A stretch of DNA of 36,930 bases from Streptomyces sp. GC420. Its GTDB lineage: Bacteria > Actinomycetota > Actinomycetes > Streptomycetales > Streptomycetaceae. Shown one piece after another: positions 7,061-16,409 of this stretch. The first letter of the stretch is position 1. Every line of letters begins with the position of its first letter. The notes below the pieces were generated by a model that did no database searches, had not been told where the DNA came from, and saw only the letters and a program-made list of their open reading frames with translations. The DNA lies in the NCBI RefSeq assembly GCF_009916105.1, contig NZ_JAAAXQ010000028.1:1-36930 (forward strand). The letters run 5' to 3'. Position numbers and translations under genes: made by a program.

Positions 7061-8284
7061 ATGACGACACCAGTGAAGCCCGGCGGGGCCGGGCGCGCCC
7101 GGTACACCTACCGGCTTCGCGTGTCGTCCACCGCCCGCACAGCACTGCTCGCCGAGTGGGACCGCTGCCGCTGGATCTGGAACGAGTGCGTGGCGAAGTC
7201 CCGCGCCGTACACGCCCACAACCGTGCGCACCCGGACGGCAGGCTGACGTGCGGCCCGGCCCAGCTCGACAGGATGCTGACCGGGGCCCGTGAGCGGACG
7301 CCGTGGCTGCGTGAGGGCGCTTCGGTGCCGCAGCAGCAGATCGTCCGGGACTTCGCCAAGTCCCGTTCCAAGGCGCTGAAGGACATCGACAAGCGCCTGC
7401 CGATGCGGCAGCGCGCCGGGATGCCGCGCCGTAAGAAGAAGCGTGAGGCGCTGCCCACGCTGAACTACACCACCCGTGGCTTCCGACTGAAGGACGGCCG
7501 CCTGCACTTGGCGGGCGGCATCGCGCTGACGGTGGTGTGGTCCCGCGAACTGCCGTCCGCGCCGTCCTCGGTGCGCGTGCACCGCGACGCGCTCGGCCAC
7601 TGGTACGCCTCGTTCGTCGTTCCGGCCGCGACCGAAGCCCTACCCACCACGGGTCGCGTGATCGGTGTGGACTGGGGCGTCAAGGAAGCCGCCACCACCA
7701 CATCCGACGCCCACGACCTGCCGCACGCCCAGCATGGGAAGACTGCCGCGCAGCGGCTCGCGCACTACCAGCGGATGATGGCCCGCCGCCGCCCCGCGAA
7801 GGGGCAGGCGGCGTCCAAGGGCTACCGCGAAGCCCAACGGCAGACCGCCAAGCTGCACAAGAAGGTCGCCAGGCAGCGGCAGGACACCGCCCGCAAGTGG
7901 GCCAAACGCGTCGTGACCGACCACGACGCCATCGCCGTCGAGGACTTCCGCCCGAAGTTCCTCGCCAGGACCACCATGGCCCGCAAAGCCGCCGACGCGG
8001 CGATCGGCGCCACCAAGCAGGCCCTGATCGAGATGGGCCGCAAGCATCGGCGGGACATCCGCCTCGTCAACCCCGCGCACACCACCATGGACTGCGCGCA
8101 GTGCGGAGCGAGAACCAAGCACGCACTCCCTCTTTCGGAACGTACCTACACCTGCACCGCGTGCGGAGCCGTATCCCCCAGGGACAAGAACTCCGCCCGC
8201 GTGATGCTCGTCCGGGCCGGTCTCAACCCGGCTGGTGCCGAAGGCACAAGACCTCCCGGAGCGCTGCTCCCAGAGGCAGCCTGA
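7061..8284 (+). CDS. tnpB: TnpB, RNA-guided transposon nuclease
   Basis: Protein of 407 residues with the complete TnpB core. The N-terminal wedge/REC region has RCRWIWNECVAKSR. A split RuvC nuclease follows with Asp204 in IGVDWGVKEA, Glu294 in AVEDF and Asp375 in SPRDKNSAR. A zinc finger has Cys345 and Cys348 (CAQC) and Cys365 and Cys368 (CTAC). All catalytic and metal ligands are intact, so it is probably active. By family knowledge it would use a guide RNA from its own 3' end to cut DNA next to a short TAM and so favour element retention. The ATG at 7061 begins right after a divergent promoter and has no Shine-Dalgarno. Codon use is close to the host's, implying long residence in Streptomyces. 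Confidence 0.9.
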   Translation: MTTPVKPGGAGRARYTYRLRVSSTARTALLAEWDRCRWIWNECVAKSRAVHAHNRAHPDGRLTCGPAQLDRMLTGARERTPWLREGASVPQQQIVRDFAKSRSKALKDIDKRLPMRQRAGMPRRKKKREALPTLNYTTRGFRLKDGRLHLAGGIALTVVWSRELPSAPSSVRVHRDALGHWYASFVVPAATEALPTTGRVIGVDWGVKEAATTTSDAHDLPHAQHGKTAAQRLAHYQRMMARRRPAKGQAASKGYREAQRQTAKLHKKVARQRQDTARKWAKRVVTDHDAIAVEDFRPKFLARTTMARKAADAAIGATKQALIEMGRKHRRDIRLVNPAHTTMDCAQCGARTKHALPLSERTYTCTACGAVSPRDKNSARVMLVRAGLNPAGAEGTRPPGALLPEAA

Positions 8285-8291
8285 GCCAGGA

Positions 8292-8323
8292 ATCCCCTCC
8301 CCTTCAGGGAGCGGAGGATGTCA
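8292..8323 (+). ncRNA. 3' end of the TnpB guide (omega/re) RNA scaffold
   Basis: Just after the tnpB stop a hairpin forms, TCC-C-CTCCC-CTTCA-GGGAG-C-GGA (8292-8314), followed by GGATGTCAA. This layout, hairpin then a G-rich linker ending TCAA at the element edge, matches the scaffold end known for ISDra2-type TnpB. The RNA's 5' end would lie inside tnpB and cannot be placed. The guide would begin at about 8324 with host sequence (ATCTGGTCGATACGTA). Confidence 0.6.
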
Positions 8324-8394
8324 AATCTGGTCGATACGTAACAGTGACCCCGTGTACGGATCACGTACACCCGTACTTCTGAGACTGTTCTGCC

Positions 8395-9156
8395 ATGGCA
8401 CAGGAAGCGTTGCCGGTGCGGGACGCCCGGCTGGGGCGGGCGATCGGTGCGACGGAATCGGTGGGCGGCGCGGTGCTGCTGCTCCCCGCGGGTGAACCGG
8501 AGTCGGACCGCGGCCCCTCCTGGCTCTCGGAGGCCGCTCTCAGACCCCTCGCCCGAAGACTCGCCCGCCTGGGACGGCGGGACGGGCTCGTCGTCCATGT
8601 CGTGCACTACCGGGGCCGCGGCTGGAACGGCCCGCAGGCACGGCTGGCGGCGGACGCCGAGTGGGCCGCCGACGAGGTGGTGCGCCGCTACGGAGATGTC
8701 CCGGTGTGCCTGGCTGGCATGGACATGGGCGCCCGCGCGGCGCTGCGCGCCGCGGGCCACCCCGCCGTCAACTCCGTCCTGGCGCTGGCCCCTTGGCTGC
8801 CGGACCCGGCGACGGGGCCGAAGCCCGAGCCGGAGCCGGTGAAGCAGCTCGTGGGAAGGCGGGTGATGATCGTGCACGGCACCAACGACGCACGGACCGA
8901 CCCGGACCTGTCGTACCGGCTGGCCGAGCGCGCCAAGAAGGCCAACCGCGACACCTGCCGCTTCGAGGTGCACTCCGACGGTCACTCGATGTACCAGCAC
9001 CGGGCCGAAGTGCACGCGCTGGCCGCGGACTTCGTTCTCGGCTCGCTGTTCGACCGCAGCTGTTCCCGTCCCGTCGCCGACGCGCTGGCGGCGCCACCGC
9101 CGATAGGTCTGCGCATGCCGCTGGCCTCGGGCTTCGGCCGGTCACTGCGGCAGTAG
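8395..9156 (+). CDS. Alpha/beta-hydrolase-like protein with Asp nucleophile position
   Basis: Protein of 253 residues with an alpha/beta hydrolase layout. A strand (GGAVLLLPAG) leads to an oxyanion-type region. The nucleophile elbow reads GMDMG with Asp110 where serine hydrolases have Ser. The acid candidate is in IVHGTNDARTD and the His in SDGHSMY. Asp nucleophiles occur in haloalkane dehalogenases and epoxide hydrolases, but those have other surrounding motifs, so the enzyme may also be a non-serine variant or catalytically different. The ATG at 8395 has no good Shine-Dalgarno. The last 15 bp overlap the convergent LysR gene. The substrate is unknown. Confidence 0.75.
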   Translation: MAQEALPVRDARLGRAIGATESVGGAVLLLPAGEPESDRGPSWLSEAALRPLARRLARLGRRDGLVVHVVHYRGRGWNGPQARLAADAEWAADEVVRRYGDVPVCLAGMDMGARAALRAAGHPAVNSVLALAPWLPDPATGPKPEPEPVKQLVGRRVMIVHGTNDARTDPDLSYRLAERAKKANRDTCRFEVHSDGHSMYQHRAEVHALAADFVLGSLFDRSCSRPVADALAAPPPIGLRMPLASGFGRSLRQ

Positions 9157-10218
9157 GGCGCCGCGCCGCGACAGCAGGAACTTCTTGAAGGCGGCCACCG
9201 GCGGCGTGTCGGGGTGGCCGTCCAGCCAGGCCACGCCGATCTCCCGTACCGCGCGCGGCGCGCTGACGGTGAGTTCGACGACTCCCGGACGGGCGACGGC
9301 CGGGGGCGGCAGCAGCGCGACGCCGAGGCCGGCCGCGACCAGCCCGCGCAGCGTCTCGGCCTCCTCCCCCTCGAACGCGACCCGCGGCCTGAACCCGGCC
9401 TCGGCGCACAGCGCGTCGGTGATGCGCCGCAGCCCGTAGCCGGACTCCAGGGTGACGAAGGTCTCCTCGGCGGCCTCCGCGAGCCGGACGCGCCTGCGGG
9501 ACGCCAGCCTGTGGTCGTCGGGGACCACGAGGCGCAGCCGCTGCTCGTCCAGCCGCCTGGCGACCAGATCGGGCGCGTCGGGGACCGGTGAGGTCAGGCA
9601 GAGGTCCAGCTCGCCGGCGCGCAGCCGCTCGATCATCGCCTCGCCGTAGGTCTGTACGAGCTGGAAGCGGACCCGGGGATGGTCCACCCGGAAGGCGCGG
9701 ATCAGCTCGGGGACGGTCTCGGAGCCGAGCGTGTGCAGGAAGCCGAAGGCGACCTTGCCCGCGGCCGGGTCGGCGTCCGCGCGCACGGACTCGGCGGCCC
9801 GCTCGACCTCGACCAGAGCCCGCTCGACGGAGGCGAGGAAGGCACGGCCCGCGGGGGTGAGGGCGACGGTGCGTCCGCGGCGGGCGAACAGGGCGACGCC
9901 CAGGTCCTCTTCGAGCCGGGCCATGGCCCGGCTGAGCGTGGACTGCGGTACGGAGAGCTGCTCCGCGGCCCGGGTCACGTGCTCGGTGCGCGCCACACCC
10001 GCGAAGTACGCCAGGCGGGGGGTGAGCCTCGCCGCCCAGGACTCCGCGTCGAGGCCCGCTCCGGTCCCTCCCGATCCCGTTCCCGCGCCGACGGCACCCG
10101 TTCCCGTACGTCCTCCCGCCCCGACGGCTCCCGCCGCGGCGCCCCCGCGCGAGGTCACCGGTATGTCTTTGTCGTCACGCCTGTGTGACAGCGACCGCCC
10201 TGACCTCTGTTCATGCAT
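9142..10218 (-). CDS. LysR-family transcriptional regulator
   Basis: Regulator of about 358 residues. The HTH is at about 64-122 with the classical ARTEHVTRAAEQLSVPQSTLSRAMARLEEDLGVALF layout, and a LysR substrate domain follows (PAAGKVAFGFLHTLGSETVPELI onward). The first 60 residues are a Gly/Ala/Thr-rich low-complexity stretch that is unusual for the family, so the real start may be downstream; ATG 10218 is chosen as the last upstream ATG that leaves promoter room. It is divergent from an MFS transporter gene with about 65 bp between starts, the typical LysR and regulated-target arrangement, so it most likely controls that transporter in response to an unknown ligand. Its 3' end overlaps the hydrolase gene by 15 bp. 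Confidence 0.85.
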   Translation of the reverse strand: MHEQRSGRSLSHRRDDKDIPVTSRGGAAAGAVGAGGRTGTGAVGAGTGSGGTGAGLDAESWAARLTPRLAYFAGVARTEHVTRAAEQLSVPQSTLSRAMARLEEDLGVALFARRGRTVALTPAGRAFLASVERALVEVERAAESVRADADPAAGKVAFGFLHTLGSETVPELIRAFRVDHPRVRFQLVQTYGEAMIERLRAGELDLCLTSPVPDAPDLVARRLDEQRLRLVVPDDHRLASRRRVRLAEAAEETFVTLESGYGLRRITDALCAEAGFRPRVAFEGEEAETLRGLVAAGLGVALLPPPAVARPGVVELTVSAPRAVREIGVAWLDGHPDTPPVAAFKKFLLSRRGALLPQ

Positions 10219-10234
10219 CACAGCATCGATTATC

Positions 10235-10246
10235 GCGTTTTCACGC
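10235..10246. promoter_or_regulatory. Candidate LysR operator
   Basis: GCGT-TTTC-ACGC forms a 12-bp dyad in the 65-bp gap between the LysR and MFS starts, flanked by AT-rich bases. Such a dyad fits a LysR-type box. Assignment rests on position and symmetry only. Confidence 0.4.
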
Positions 10247-10283
10247 ATTGGACGCATGAAATCCGCCGCCGTACGTTCGGAGC

Positions 10284-11585
10284 ATGCCTTCCGCCCATAC
10301 CGAGGCGCCTGTCACACAGGTGGGCGCCTCCACCGACACTCCGGCCCGCGCCTCCGCCCAGCTGCACCCCGGCGCTCCCGGTCACCGCCGTATGAGCCTC
10401 GCCCTGTTCGCCGCGGGTGTCGCCGTGTTCGCGCTCCTGTACTCGACCCAGCCGCTGCTGCCCGCCCTCTCCGACGGCTTCTCCGTCACCCCGGGTGCGG
10501 CCAGCTGGACGGTGTCGGCGGCGACGGCCGCGCTCGCGCTGTGCGTGCTGCCGCTGAGTGCCATGTCGGAGCGCTTCGGGCGGCGGGCGACGATGACGGC
10601 ATCCCTCGCGGTCTCGGTCGGCGTCGCGCTGCTGATCCCCTTCGCGCCCAGCCTGGGCTGGCTGATCGCGCTGCGCGCGGTACAGGGCGCGGCCATCGCC
10701 GGCCTGCCCGCCTCCGCGATGGCGTACCTGGCCGAGGAGGTGCGGCCCCGGGCGCTGATCGGCGCCGTCGGCCTCTTCGTCGCGGGCAACAGCATCGGCG
10801 GCATGACGGGCCGCATCCTCACCGGCTGGGTGGCTCAGGCCTGGGGCTGGCGCGCGGCCCTCGCCGCGGTGGGCCTGCTCTCGCTGGTCTGCGCCGTCGT
10901 CTTCCGCGTCCTGCTGCCCCGTTCCCGCAACTTCCGGCCGGTGCCGGTGAGTGCGAAGGCCCTGGGCCGTACGGTCGGCACGCACCTGGGCGACCCGCTG
11001 CTGCGCCGGCTGTACGCGATCGGGCTGCTCTTCATGACGGTCTTCGGCGCCGTCTACACGGTCATCGGCTACCGCCTCGTGGAGGGGCCCTTCCACCTGT
11101 CCCAGGGCCTCGTCGGCTCGGTCTTCCTCGTCTACCTGGTCGGCACGGTCTCCTCCGCGACCGCGGGCCGGCTGGCAGGCCGCCTCGGCCGGCGCGGCGC
11201 CCTGTACGTCGCGGTCACGACCACCGCCTCCGGCCTGCTGCTCTCCCTGGCCGACTCGCTCGGCGCGGTCCTGCTCGGCCTCGTGCTGATCACCGCGGGC
11301 TTCTTCGCCGGGCATGCCGTCGCCTCGTCCGCCGTGAGCCGTACGGCGACCACGGGCCGCGCCCAGGCCTCCGCGCTCTACCAGACGGCGTACTACATCG
11401 GCAGCAGCCTGGGCGGCACGCTCGGTGCCGTCGCCTTCCACGCGGCGGGCTGGGGGGGCACGGTCTGCCTGGGCCTCGCGGCCGTGCTGGGCGCCGCCTC
11501 GATCACCGTGTACGCGACCCGCAAGGCCCTCGCCGGGCGCCGCCCGGTGACCGGACGGCGCCCGGAGGCGGCGGCCGGGGCCTGA
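10284..11585 (+). CDS. MFS transporter, YnfM-like efflux family
   Basis: Membrane transporter of 433 residues with about 12 predicted helices from residue 35 onward and a hydrophilic 34-residue N-terminal tail. The first helix (LALFAAGVAVFALLYSTQPLLP) and the loop RFGRRATM between helices 2 and 3 are MFS signatures, and STQPLLP followed by GAASWTVSA is typical of the YnfM/arabinose-efflux-like group. It probably exports a small molecule by proton antiport. It is divergent from and likely regulated by the LysR gene. The C-terminal tail is short and basic. The substrate cannot be told. Confidence 0.85.
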   Translation: MPSAHTEAPVTQVGASTDTPARASAQLHPGAPGHRRMSLALFAAGVAVFALLYSTQPLLPALSDGFSVTPGAASWTVSAATAALALCVLPLSAMSERFGRRATMTASLAVSVGVALLIPFAPSLGWLIALRAVQGAAIAGLPASAMAYLAEEVRPRALIGAVGLFVAGNSIGGMTGRILTGWVAQAWGWRAALAAVGLLSLVCAVVFRVLLPRSRNFRPVPVSAKALGRTVGTHLGDPLLRRLYAIGLLFMTVFGAVYTVIGYRLVEGPFHLSQGLVGSVFLVYLVGTVSSATAGRLAGRLGRRGALYVAVTTTASGLLLSLADSLGAVLLGLVLITAGFFAGHAVASSAVSRTATTGRAQASALYQTAYYIGSSLGGTLGAVAFHAAGWGGTVCLGLAAVLGAASITVYATRKALAGRRPVTGRRPEAAAGA

Positions 11586-11601
11586 CCGGCGACGACCGGT
11601 C
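11584..11601. terminator. Possible terminator after the MFS gene
   Basis: GACCGG-CGACGA-CCGGTC is a six-base stem overlapping the MFS stop codon, between two convergent genes. It is short, so termination is uncertain. Confidence 0.35.
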
Positions 11602-11622
11602 CGGGACCGGGGGCGGAGGGCC

Positions 11623-12222
11623 TCAGCGGAGGGTGACGGGGAAGGGGGCCGTGTCGAGATCGGCCCCGAAGGGATCGGGGAGGGTCAGCTTCTCGCCGTA
11701 CTCGACCGACTCCAGGACGCGGTACGTGCCGTTCTCGGGCTCCCCGTAGAGCGTGGCGCTGGGCCTGCCGGAGTGCCAGGCGTCCAGCAGCAGGTAGAGC
11801 GGGACTCCGGCCTTGGCGTAGCCGTGGGCCTTCTTGATGCGGTCGTGGTTGGCGTTGGACTTCGAGGTGATCTCGACCACCAGCTCCGCGGCGTCCGCGG
11901 GAACGTGCTGCCCGTCGTTCCTGCGCAGAGCCGCCCGGGGCACCACCGCGAGGTCCGGTACGAAGAGGCCGGATGCCTCGGGGAGGATCAGCCCCAGCGT
12001 CTGGTACACGCCCCAGTCTTCAGGAATCATGCCGTACAGGCGGCGGTGCACCAGGTCGGCGGTGTCGTTGTGCTGTTCTGACGGCGGTGGCGCCACGGTG
12101 ACGATCCCCTCGATGATCTCCACCTTGCAGCCCTCGGGCCAGTCCGCCTCTTCCCAGAGCCGGACCGCCTCGTCCCAGTCGTAGCCGCCGTCCGGCTCAG
12201 GCTCGACGGAGAGTGCGCTCAT
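11623..12222 (-). CDS. Uma2-family (DUF820) putative nuclease
   Basis: Protein of 199 residues of the Uma2 or DUF820 family, which has the PD-(D/E)XK nuclease fold. Visible motifs are IIEGIVTVAPPPSEQHN at the N-terminal side, VPDLAVV with the catalytic Asp, and ELVVEITSKSN carrying the Glu-x-Thr-Ser-Lys active-site strand, then a KKAHGYAKAGVPLYLLLD helix and strand. Proteins of this family are very numerous in Streptomyces and cyanobacteria, usually standing alone, and their biological role is unresolved. It has no coupled partner here and is convergent with the MFS gene. Confidence 0.85.
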   Translation of the reverse strand: MSALSVEPEPDGGYDWDEAVRLWEEADWPEGCKVEIIEGIVTVAPPPSEQHNDTADLVHRRLYGMIPEDWGVYQTLGLILPEASGLFVPDLAVVPRAALRRNDGQHVPADAAELVVEITSKSNANHDRIKKAHGYAKAGVPLYLLLDAWHSGRPSATLYGEPENGTYRVLESVEYGEKLTLPDPFGADLDTAPFPVTLR

Positions 12223-12319
12223 GGTGTGCTCCTCATTCGGTTCGTCACCGATCCCAGCATGGCAAAGGGGACCGACGGGCGTCCACCGATCCCGTTCACC
12301 CGAAAGGGAAAGCCGCAGG

Positions 12320-13612
<1,293 letters not shown>

Positions 13613-13621
13613 CAGGTTTCC

Positions 13622-14029
13622 TTACGCGAGGTGTTCGGGCCCGAAGGCGTCGGGCAGGACCTCGGACATGGGGCGCACGCCCCGGGCCGTGTCCACCAGG
13701 AGGTCGGGGCCCCCGTGCTCGTACAGCAGCTGCCGGCACCGGCCGCAGGGCATCAGCAGCTCTCCCGAGCCGTCGACGCAGGTGAAGTGGGTCAGCCTGC
13801 CGCCGCCGCTCAGCAGCAGCGCGGAGATCAGCCCGCACTCGGCGCACAGGCCGAGCCCGTAGGAGGCGTTCTCCACGTTGCAGCCGGTGACGGTGCGGCC
13901 GTCGTCGACCAGCGCCGCGGCGCCGACCGGGTAGCCGGAGTACGGCGCGTAGGCGTGGGTCATCGCCTCGCGCGCCGCCTCCCGCAGGTTCTCGAAGACC
14001 TCCCGGCCGGCATCCGCAGCCCGGTTCAT
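13622..14029 (-). CDS. cdd: Cytidine deaminase
   Basis: Short, tetrameric-type cytidine deaminase of 135 residues converting cytidine and deoxycytidine to uridine and deoxyuridine. The zinc and catalytic motifs are Cys62-Ala-Glu64 (CAE, where Cys replaces the His of larger cytidine deaminases) and PCGRC with Cys95 and Cys98. The NVENASYG substrate-binding block precedes them. The ATG overlaps the permease stop by four bases (ATGA), giving translational coupling within the transporter operon. Confidence 0.95.
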   Translation of the reverse strand: MNRAADAGREVFENLREAAREAMTHAYAPYSGYPVGAAALVDDGRTVTGCNVENASYGLGLCAECGLISALLLSGGGRLTHFTCVDGSGELLMPCGRCRQLLYEHGGPDLLVDTARGVRPMSEVLPDAFGPEHLA

Positions 14030-15291
14030 TTGCCCTGGCCCTTCCGGTACGGCAGACCGTCCGCCTTGGGCATCCGCAGCCGCTGCGCGGACAGTGCGAG
14101 CACGAGCAGCGTGGTGAGGTACGGCGCCGCGTCGACGAACTGACTGGGTACCTCGTTCACGGAGACGTACCAGACGAACAGTCCGGCCGAGATGACGGCG
14201 GAGACCGCCGCGGCGACGTACTTCTTCTTGTACAGCTGCCAGGCGACCAGCAGCACCAGCAGGATCGCCAGGAGCAGCAGCATCGCGTGGACGTTCTCGG
14301 CGCCGCCGCGCAGCTTGAGGCTGTCGGTGAAGCCGAAGAGCCCGGCGCCGAGGGCCATGCCGCCCGGCATCCAGTTGCCGAAGATCATCGCGGCGAGGCC
14401 GATGTAGCCGCGGCCGCCGGTCTGGCCCTCCTGGTAGATGCCGGTGGCGACGATGGCGAGGAAGGCCCCGGCGAGGCCGGCCAGCGCACCGGAGACGGTC
14501 ACGGCGATGTACTTGTACTTGTAGACGTTGACGCCCAGCGACTCGGCGGCCATCGGGTTCTCGCCGCAGGAGCGCAGCCGCAGGCCGAAGGCGGTGCGCC
14601 AGAGCACCCACCAGGTGCCGGGGACCAGCAGCAGGGCGACGACGGTCAGCAGCGAGAGGTGGGTGGTCAGGCCGCCCACGACTCCGGCCAGGTCGGAGAT
14701 CAGGAACCAGTGTTCCGCCTGGAGGTCGGCCATCCAGTCGGACAGTCCCGGGACGGTGATGTCCTGGATGGAGTCGATGCGCGGGGACTGCTTGGAGGAG
14801 CCGCCGGGGGCCTGGTCGAAGGTGAAGTTCGAAAGGTAGCGGGTGACACCGACGGCGAGGATGTTGATGGCGACACCGGAGACGATGTGGTTGACGCCGA
14901 AGGTGACCGTGATGACGGCGTGCAGCAGGCCGCCGACCGCGCCGCCCGCGATGCCGAGCAGGACACCGGTCCAGGGGCCCCACTGGTAGCCCGCCCAGGC
15001 GCCGAACCAGGTGCCGAGGACCATCATGCCCTCGAGGCCGATGTTGACGACGCCCGCGCGCTCGGCCCACAGGCCGCCGAGTCCGGCGAGGCCGATGGGG
15101 ATGGCGAGTTCGAGGGCTCCGGAGACCTGGCCGATGGAGGTCAGGTCGTCGGCTCCGCTGATCAGCCGGACCAGGGAGACGAGTGCAAGGCCGCCCGCGA
15201 CGATCAGCAGGACGACGGGCAGGCTCAGCCGGCGCCGGGATCGTTTGATGGGCGCGGCACCGGCCGGCGGTGCGACAGTCTTGACCGACAT
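14026..15291 (-). CDS. Nucleoside ABC transporter permease 2
   Basis: Integral membrane protein of 421 residues of the BPD_transp_2 family (BmpA-linked, NupQ-like). It has about ten hydrophobic segments and the cytoplasmic block PIGLAGLGGLWAERAGVVNIGLEGMM that is diagnostic of this permease type. With the preceding permease it forms the membrane channel through which the ATPase drives nucleoside import. The ATG shares one base with the stop of permease 1 (TGATG) and the stop overlaps cdd. The C-terminus is a short hydrophilic Lys/Gly-rich tail. Confidence 0.92.
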   Translation of the reverse strand: MSVKTVAPPAGAAPIKRSRRRLSLPVVLLIVAGGLALVSLVRLISGADDLTSIGQVSGALELAIPIGLAGLGGLWAERAGVVNIGLEGMMVLGTWFGAWAGYQWGPWTGVLLGIAGGAVGGLLHAVITVTFGVNHIVSGVAINILAVGVTRYLSNFTFDQAPGGSSKQSPRIDSIQDITVPGLSDWMADLQAEHWFLISDLAGVVGGLTTHLSLLTVVALLLVPGTWWVLWRTAFGLRLRSCGENPMAAESLGVNVYKYKYIAVTVSGALAGLAGAFLAIVATGIYQEGQTGGRGYIGLAAMIFGNWMPGGMALGAGLFGFTDSLKLRGGAENVHAMLLLLAILLVLLVAWQLYKKKYVAAAVSAVISAGLFVWYVSVNEVPSQFVDAAPYLTTLLVLALSAQRLRMPKADGLPYRKGQGK

Positions 15292-16409
15292 CAGACCGCC
15301 ACCTCCTCATTCTTCTTGCGGGCGGCGGCGGCGAGTTCCTCGCCGACCTTCTGCTGCTGGCGGCGCAGCCCGTAGCGGCGGACGAGTTCGTAGCTCACGA
15401 CGACCGAGATCACGATCAGGCCCTGCATGATCGTGGCGATCTCCTTCTCGTACCCGAACTGGTCGAGCGCGGCGGAGGCCTTGTCGAGGAAGGCGATCAG
15501 CAGGGCGCTGAGCGCGATGCCGACCGGGTTGTTGCGTCCCAGCAGGGCGATGGTGATGCCGGTGAAGCCCACGCCGGTCGGGAAGTCGAGGCTGAAGGTG
15601 TGGGAGCTGCCGGTCAGCACCGGCATGCCCGCGAGGCCCGCTACGGCGCCGGAGATCAGCATGGAGGTGAGGATCATCTTCTTGGCGTCCACACCGGAGG
15701 CCTGGGCGGCGGACTCGCTGGCACCGGTCGCCCGCAGGTCGAAGCCGAAACGGGTGCGGTTCAGGACGAACCAGTAGACGACGCCGAGGCCCGCGGCGAC
15801 GAAGGTGAACCCGTAGATGTGACCGGCCTCGACGCCCATGTCCAGACCGGGGAACCAGCCGGACTCGGCGATCAGACCGGTGGTGAGGTTGTTGGAACCC
15901 TCGGGCTGCACGCCGAAGTTGTCGGCCTGGATCATCCAGGCGATCAGGCTGGTGGCGATGGCGTTCAGCATGATCGTCGAGACGACCTCGCTGACCCCGC
16001 GGGTGGTCTTGAGGACGCCCGCGACACCGGCCCAGAAGGCGCCGGTCAGCATGGCGACGATCACGATCAGCGCCAGGTGCAGCGGCCCGGGGAGTTCGAC
16101 GGACGCGCCGACGAGGGCGGCCATCATCGCTGCGAGCCGGTACTGGCCGTCGACACCGATGTTGAACAGGTTCATCCGGAAGCCGACCGCCACCGCCAGG
16201 GCCGCCAGGTAGTACGTGCCGGCCTGGTTGATGATCAGAACCTGGACGTCCAGGTAGGCGATCTGTTCGAACATGATGCGGAACGGCTCGAACGGGTTGC
16301 GGTCCGAGGCGAACAGCACCACCGAGGTGAGCGCGAACGCGACGACCAGCGCGAGCAGCGGGCCGCCCAGGGCCAGGACGATCCGGTCCTTGTCGAATTT
16401 CTTGATCAC
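15291..16409 (-). CDS. Nucleoside ABC transporter permease 1
   Basis: Integral membrane protein of 372 residues of the BPD_transp_2 family (NupP-like), the partner of the downstream permease. The N-terminus MIKKFDKDRIVLALGGPLLALVVAF begins the first helix. The central FRMNLFNIGVDGQYRLAAMM block corresponds to the permease signature of this group. The start is GTG, overlapping the ATPase stop (GTGA). The C-terminal tail is basic and Gln/Lys-rich. Confidence 0.92.
   Translation of the reverse strand: MIKKFDKDRIVLALGGPLLALVVAFALTSVVLFASDRNPFEPFRIMFEQIAYLDVQVLIINQAGTYYLAALAVAVGFRMNLFNIGVDGQYRLAAMMAALVGASVELPGPLHLALIVIVAMLTGAFWAGVAGVLKTTRGVSEVVSTIMLNAIATSLIAWMIQADNFGVQPEGSNNLTTGLIAESGWFPGLDMGVEAGHIYGFTFVAAGLGVVYWFVLNRTRFGFDLRATGASESAAQASGVDAKKMILTSMLISGAVAGLAGMPVLTGSSHTFSLDFPTGVGFTGITIALLGRNNPVGIALSALLIAFLDKASAALDQFGYEKEIATIMQGLIVISVVVSYELVRRYGLRRQQQKVGEELAAAARKKNEEVAV

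Larger units (their letters stand above)
6873..8323 (+). mobile_element. Solitary TnpB element (IS200/IS605-like), no TnpA
   Basis: The unit carries a TnpB gene and a divergent ribbon-helix-helix gene and ends at the right with the hairpin plus TCAA typical of TnpB guide-RNA scaffolds. At the left an 8-bp inverted repeat, CAATCGCC-GTCAG-GGCGATTG (6873-6893), may be the left-end hairpin; the true boundary is somewhere between 6851 and 6873. No HUH transposase is present, so it would need TnpA in trans or is immobile. It sits between add and the alpha/beta hydrolase gene and leaves the add promoter palindrome intact. Confidence 0.7.
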
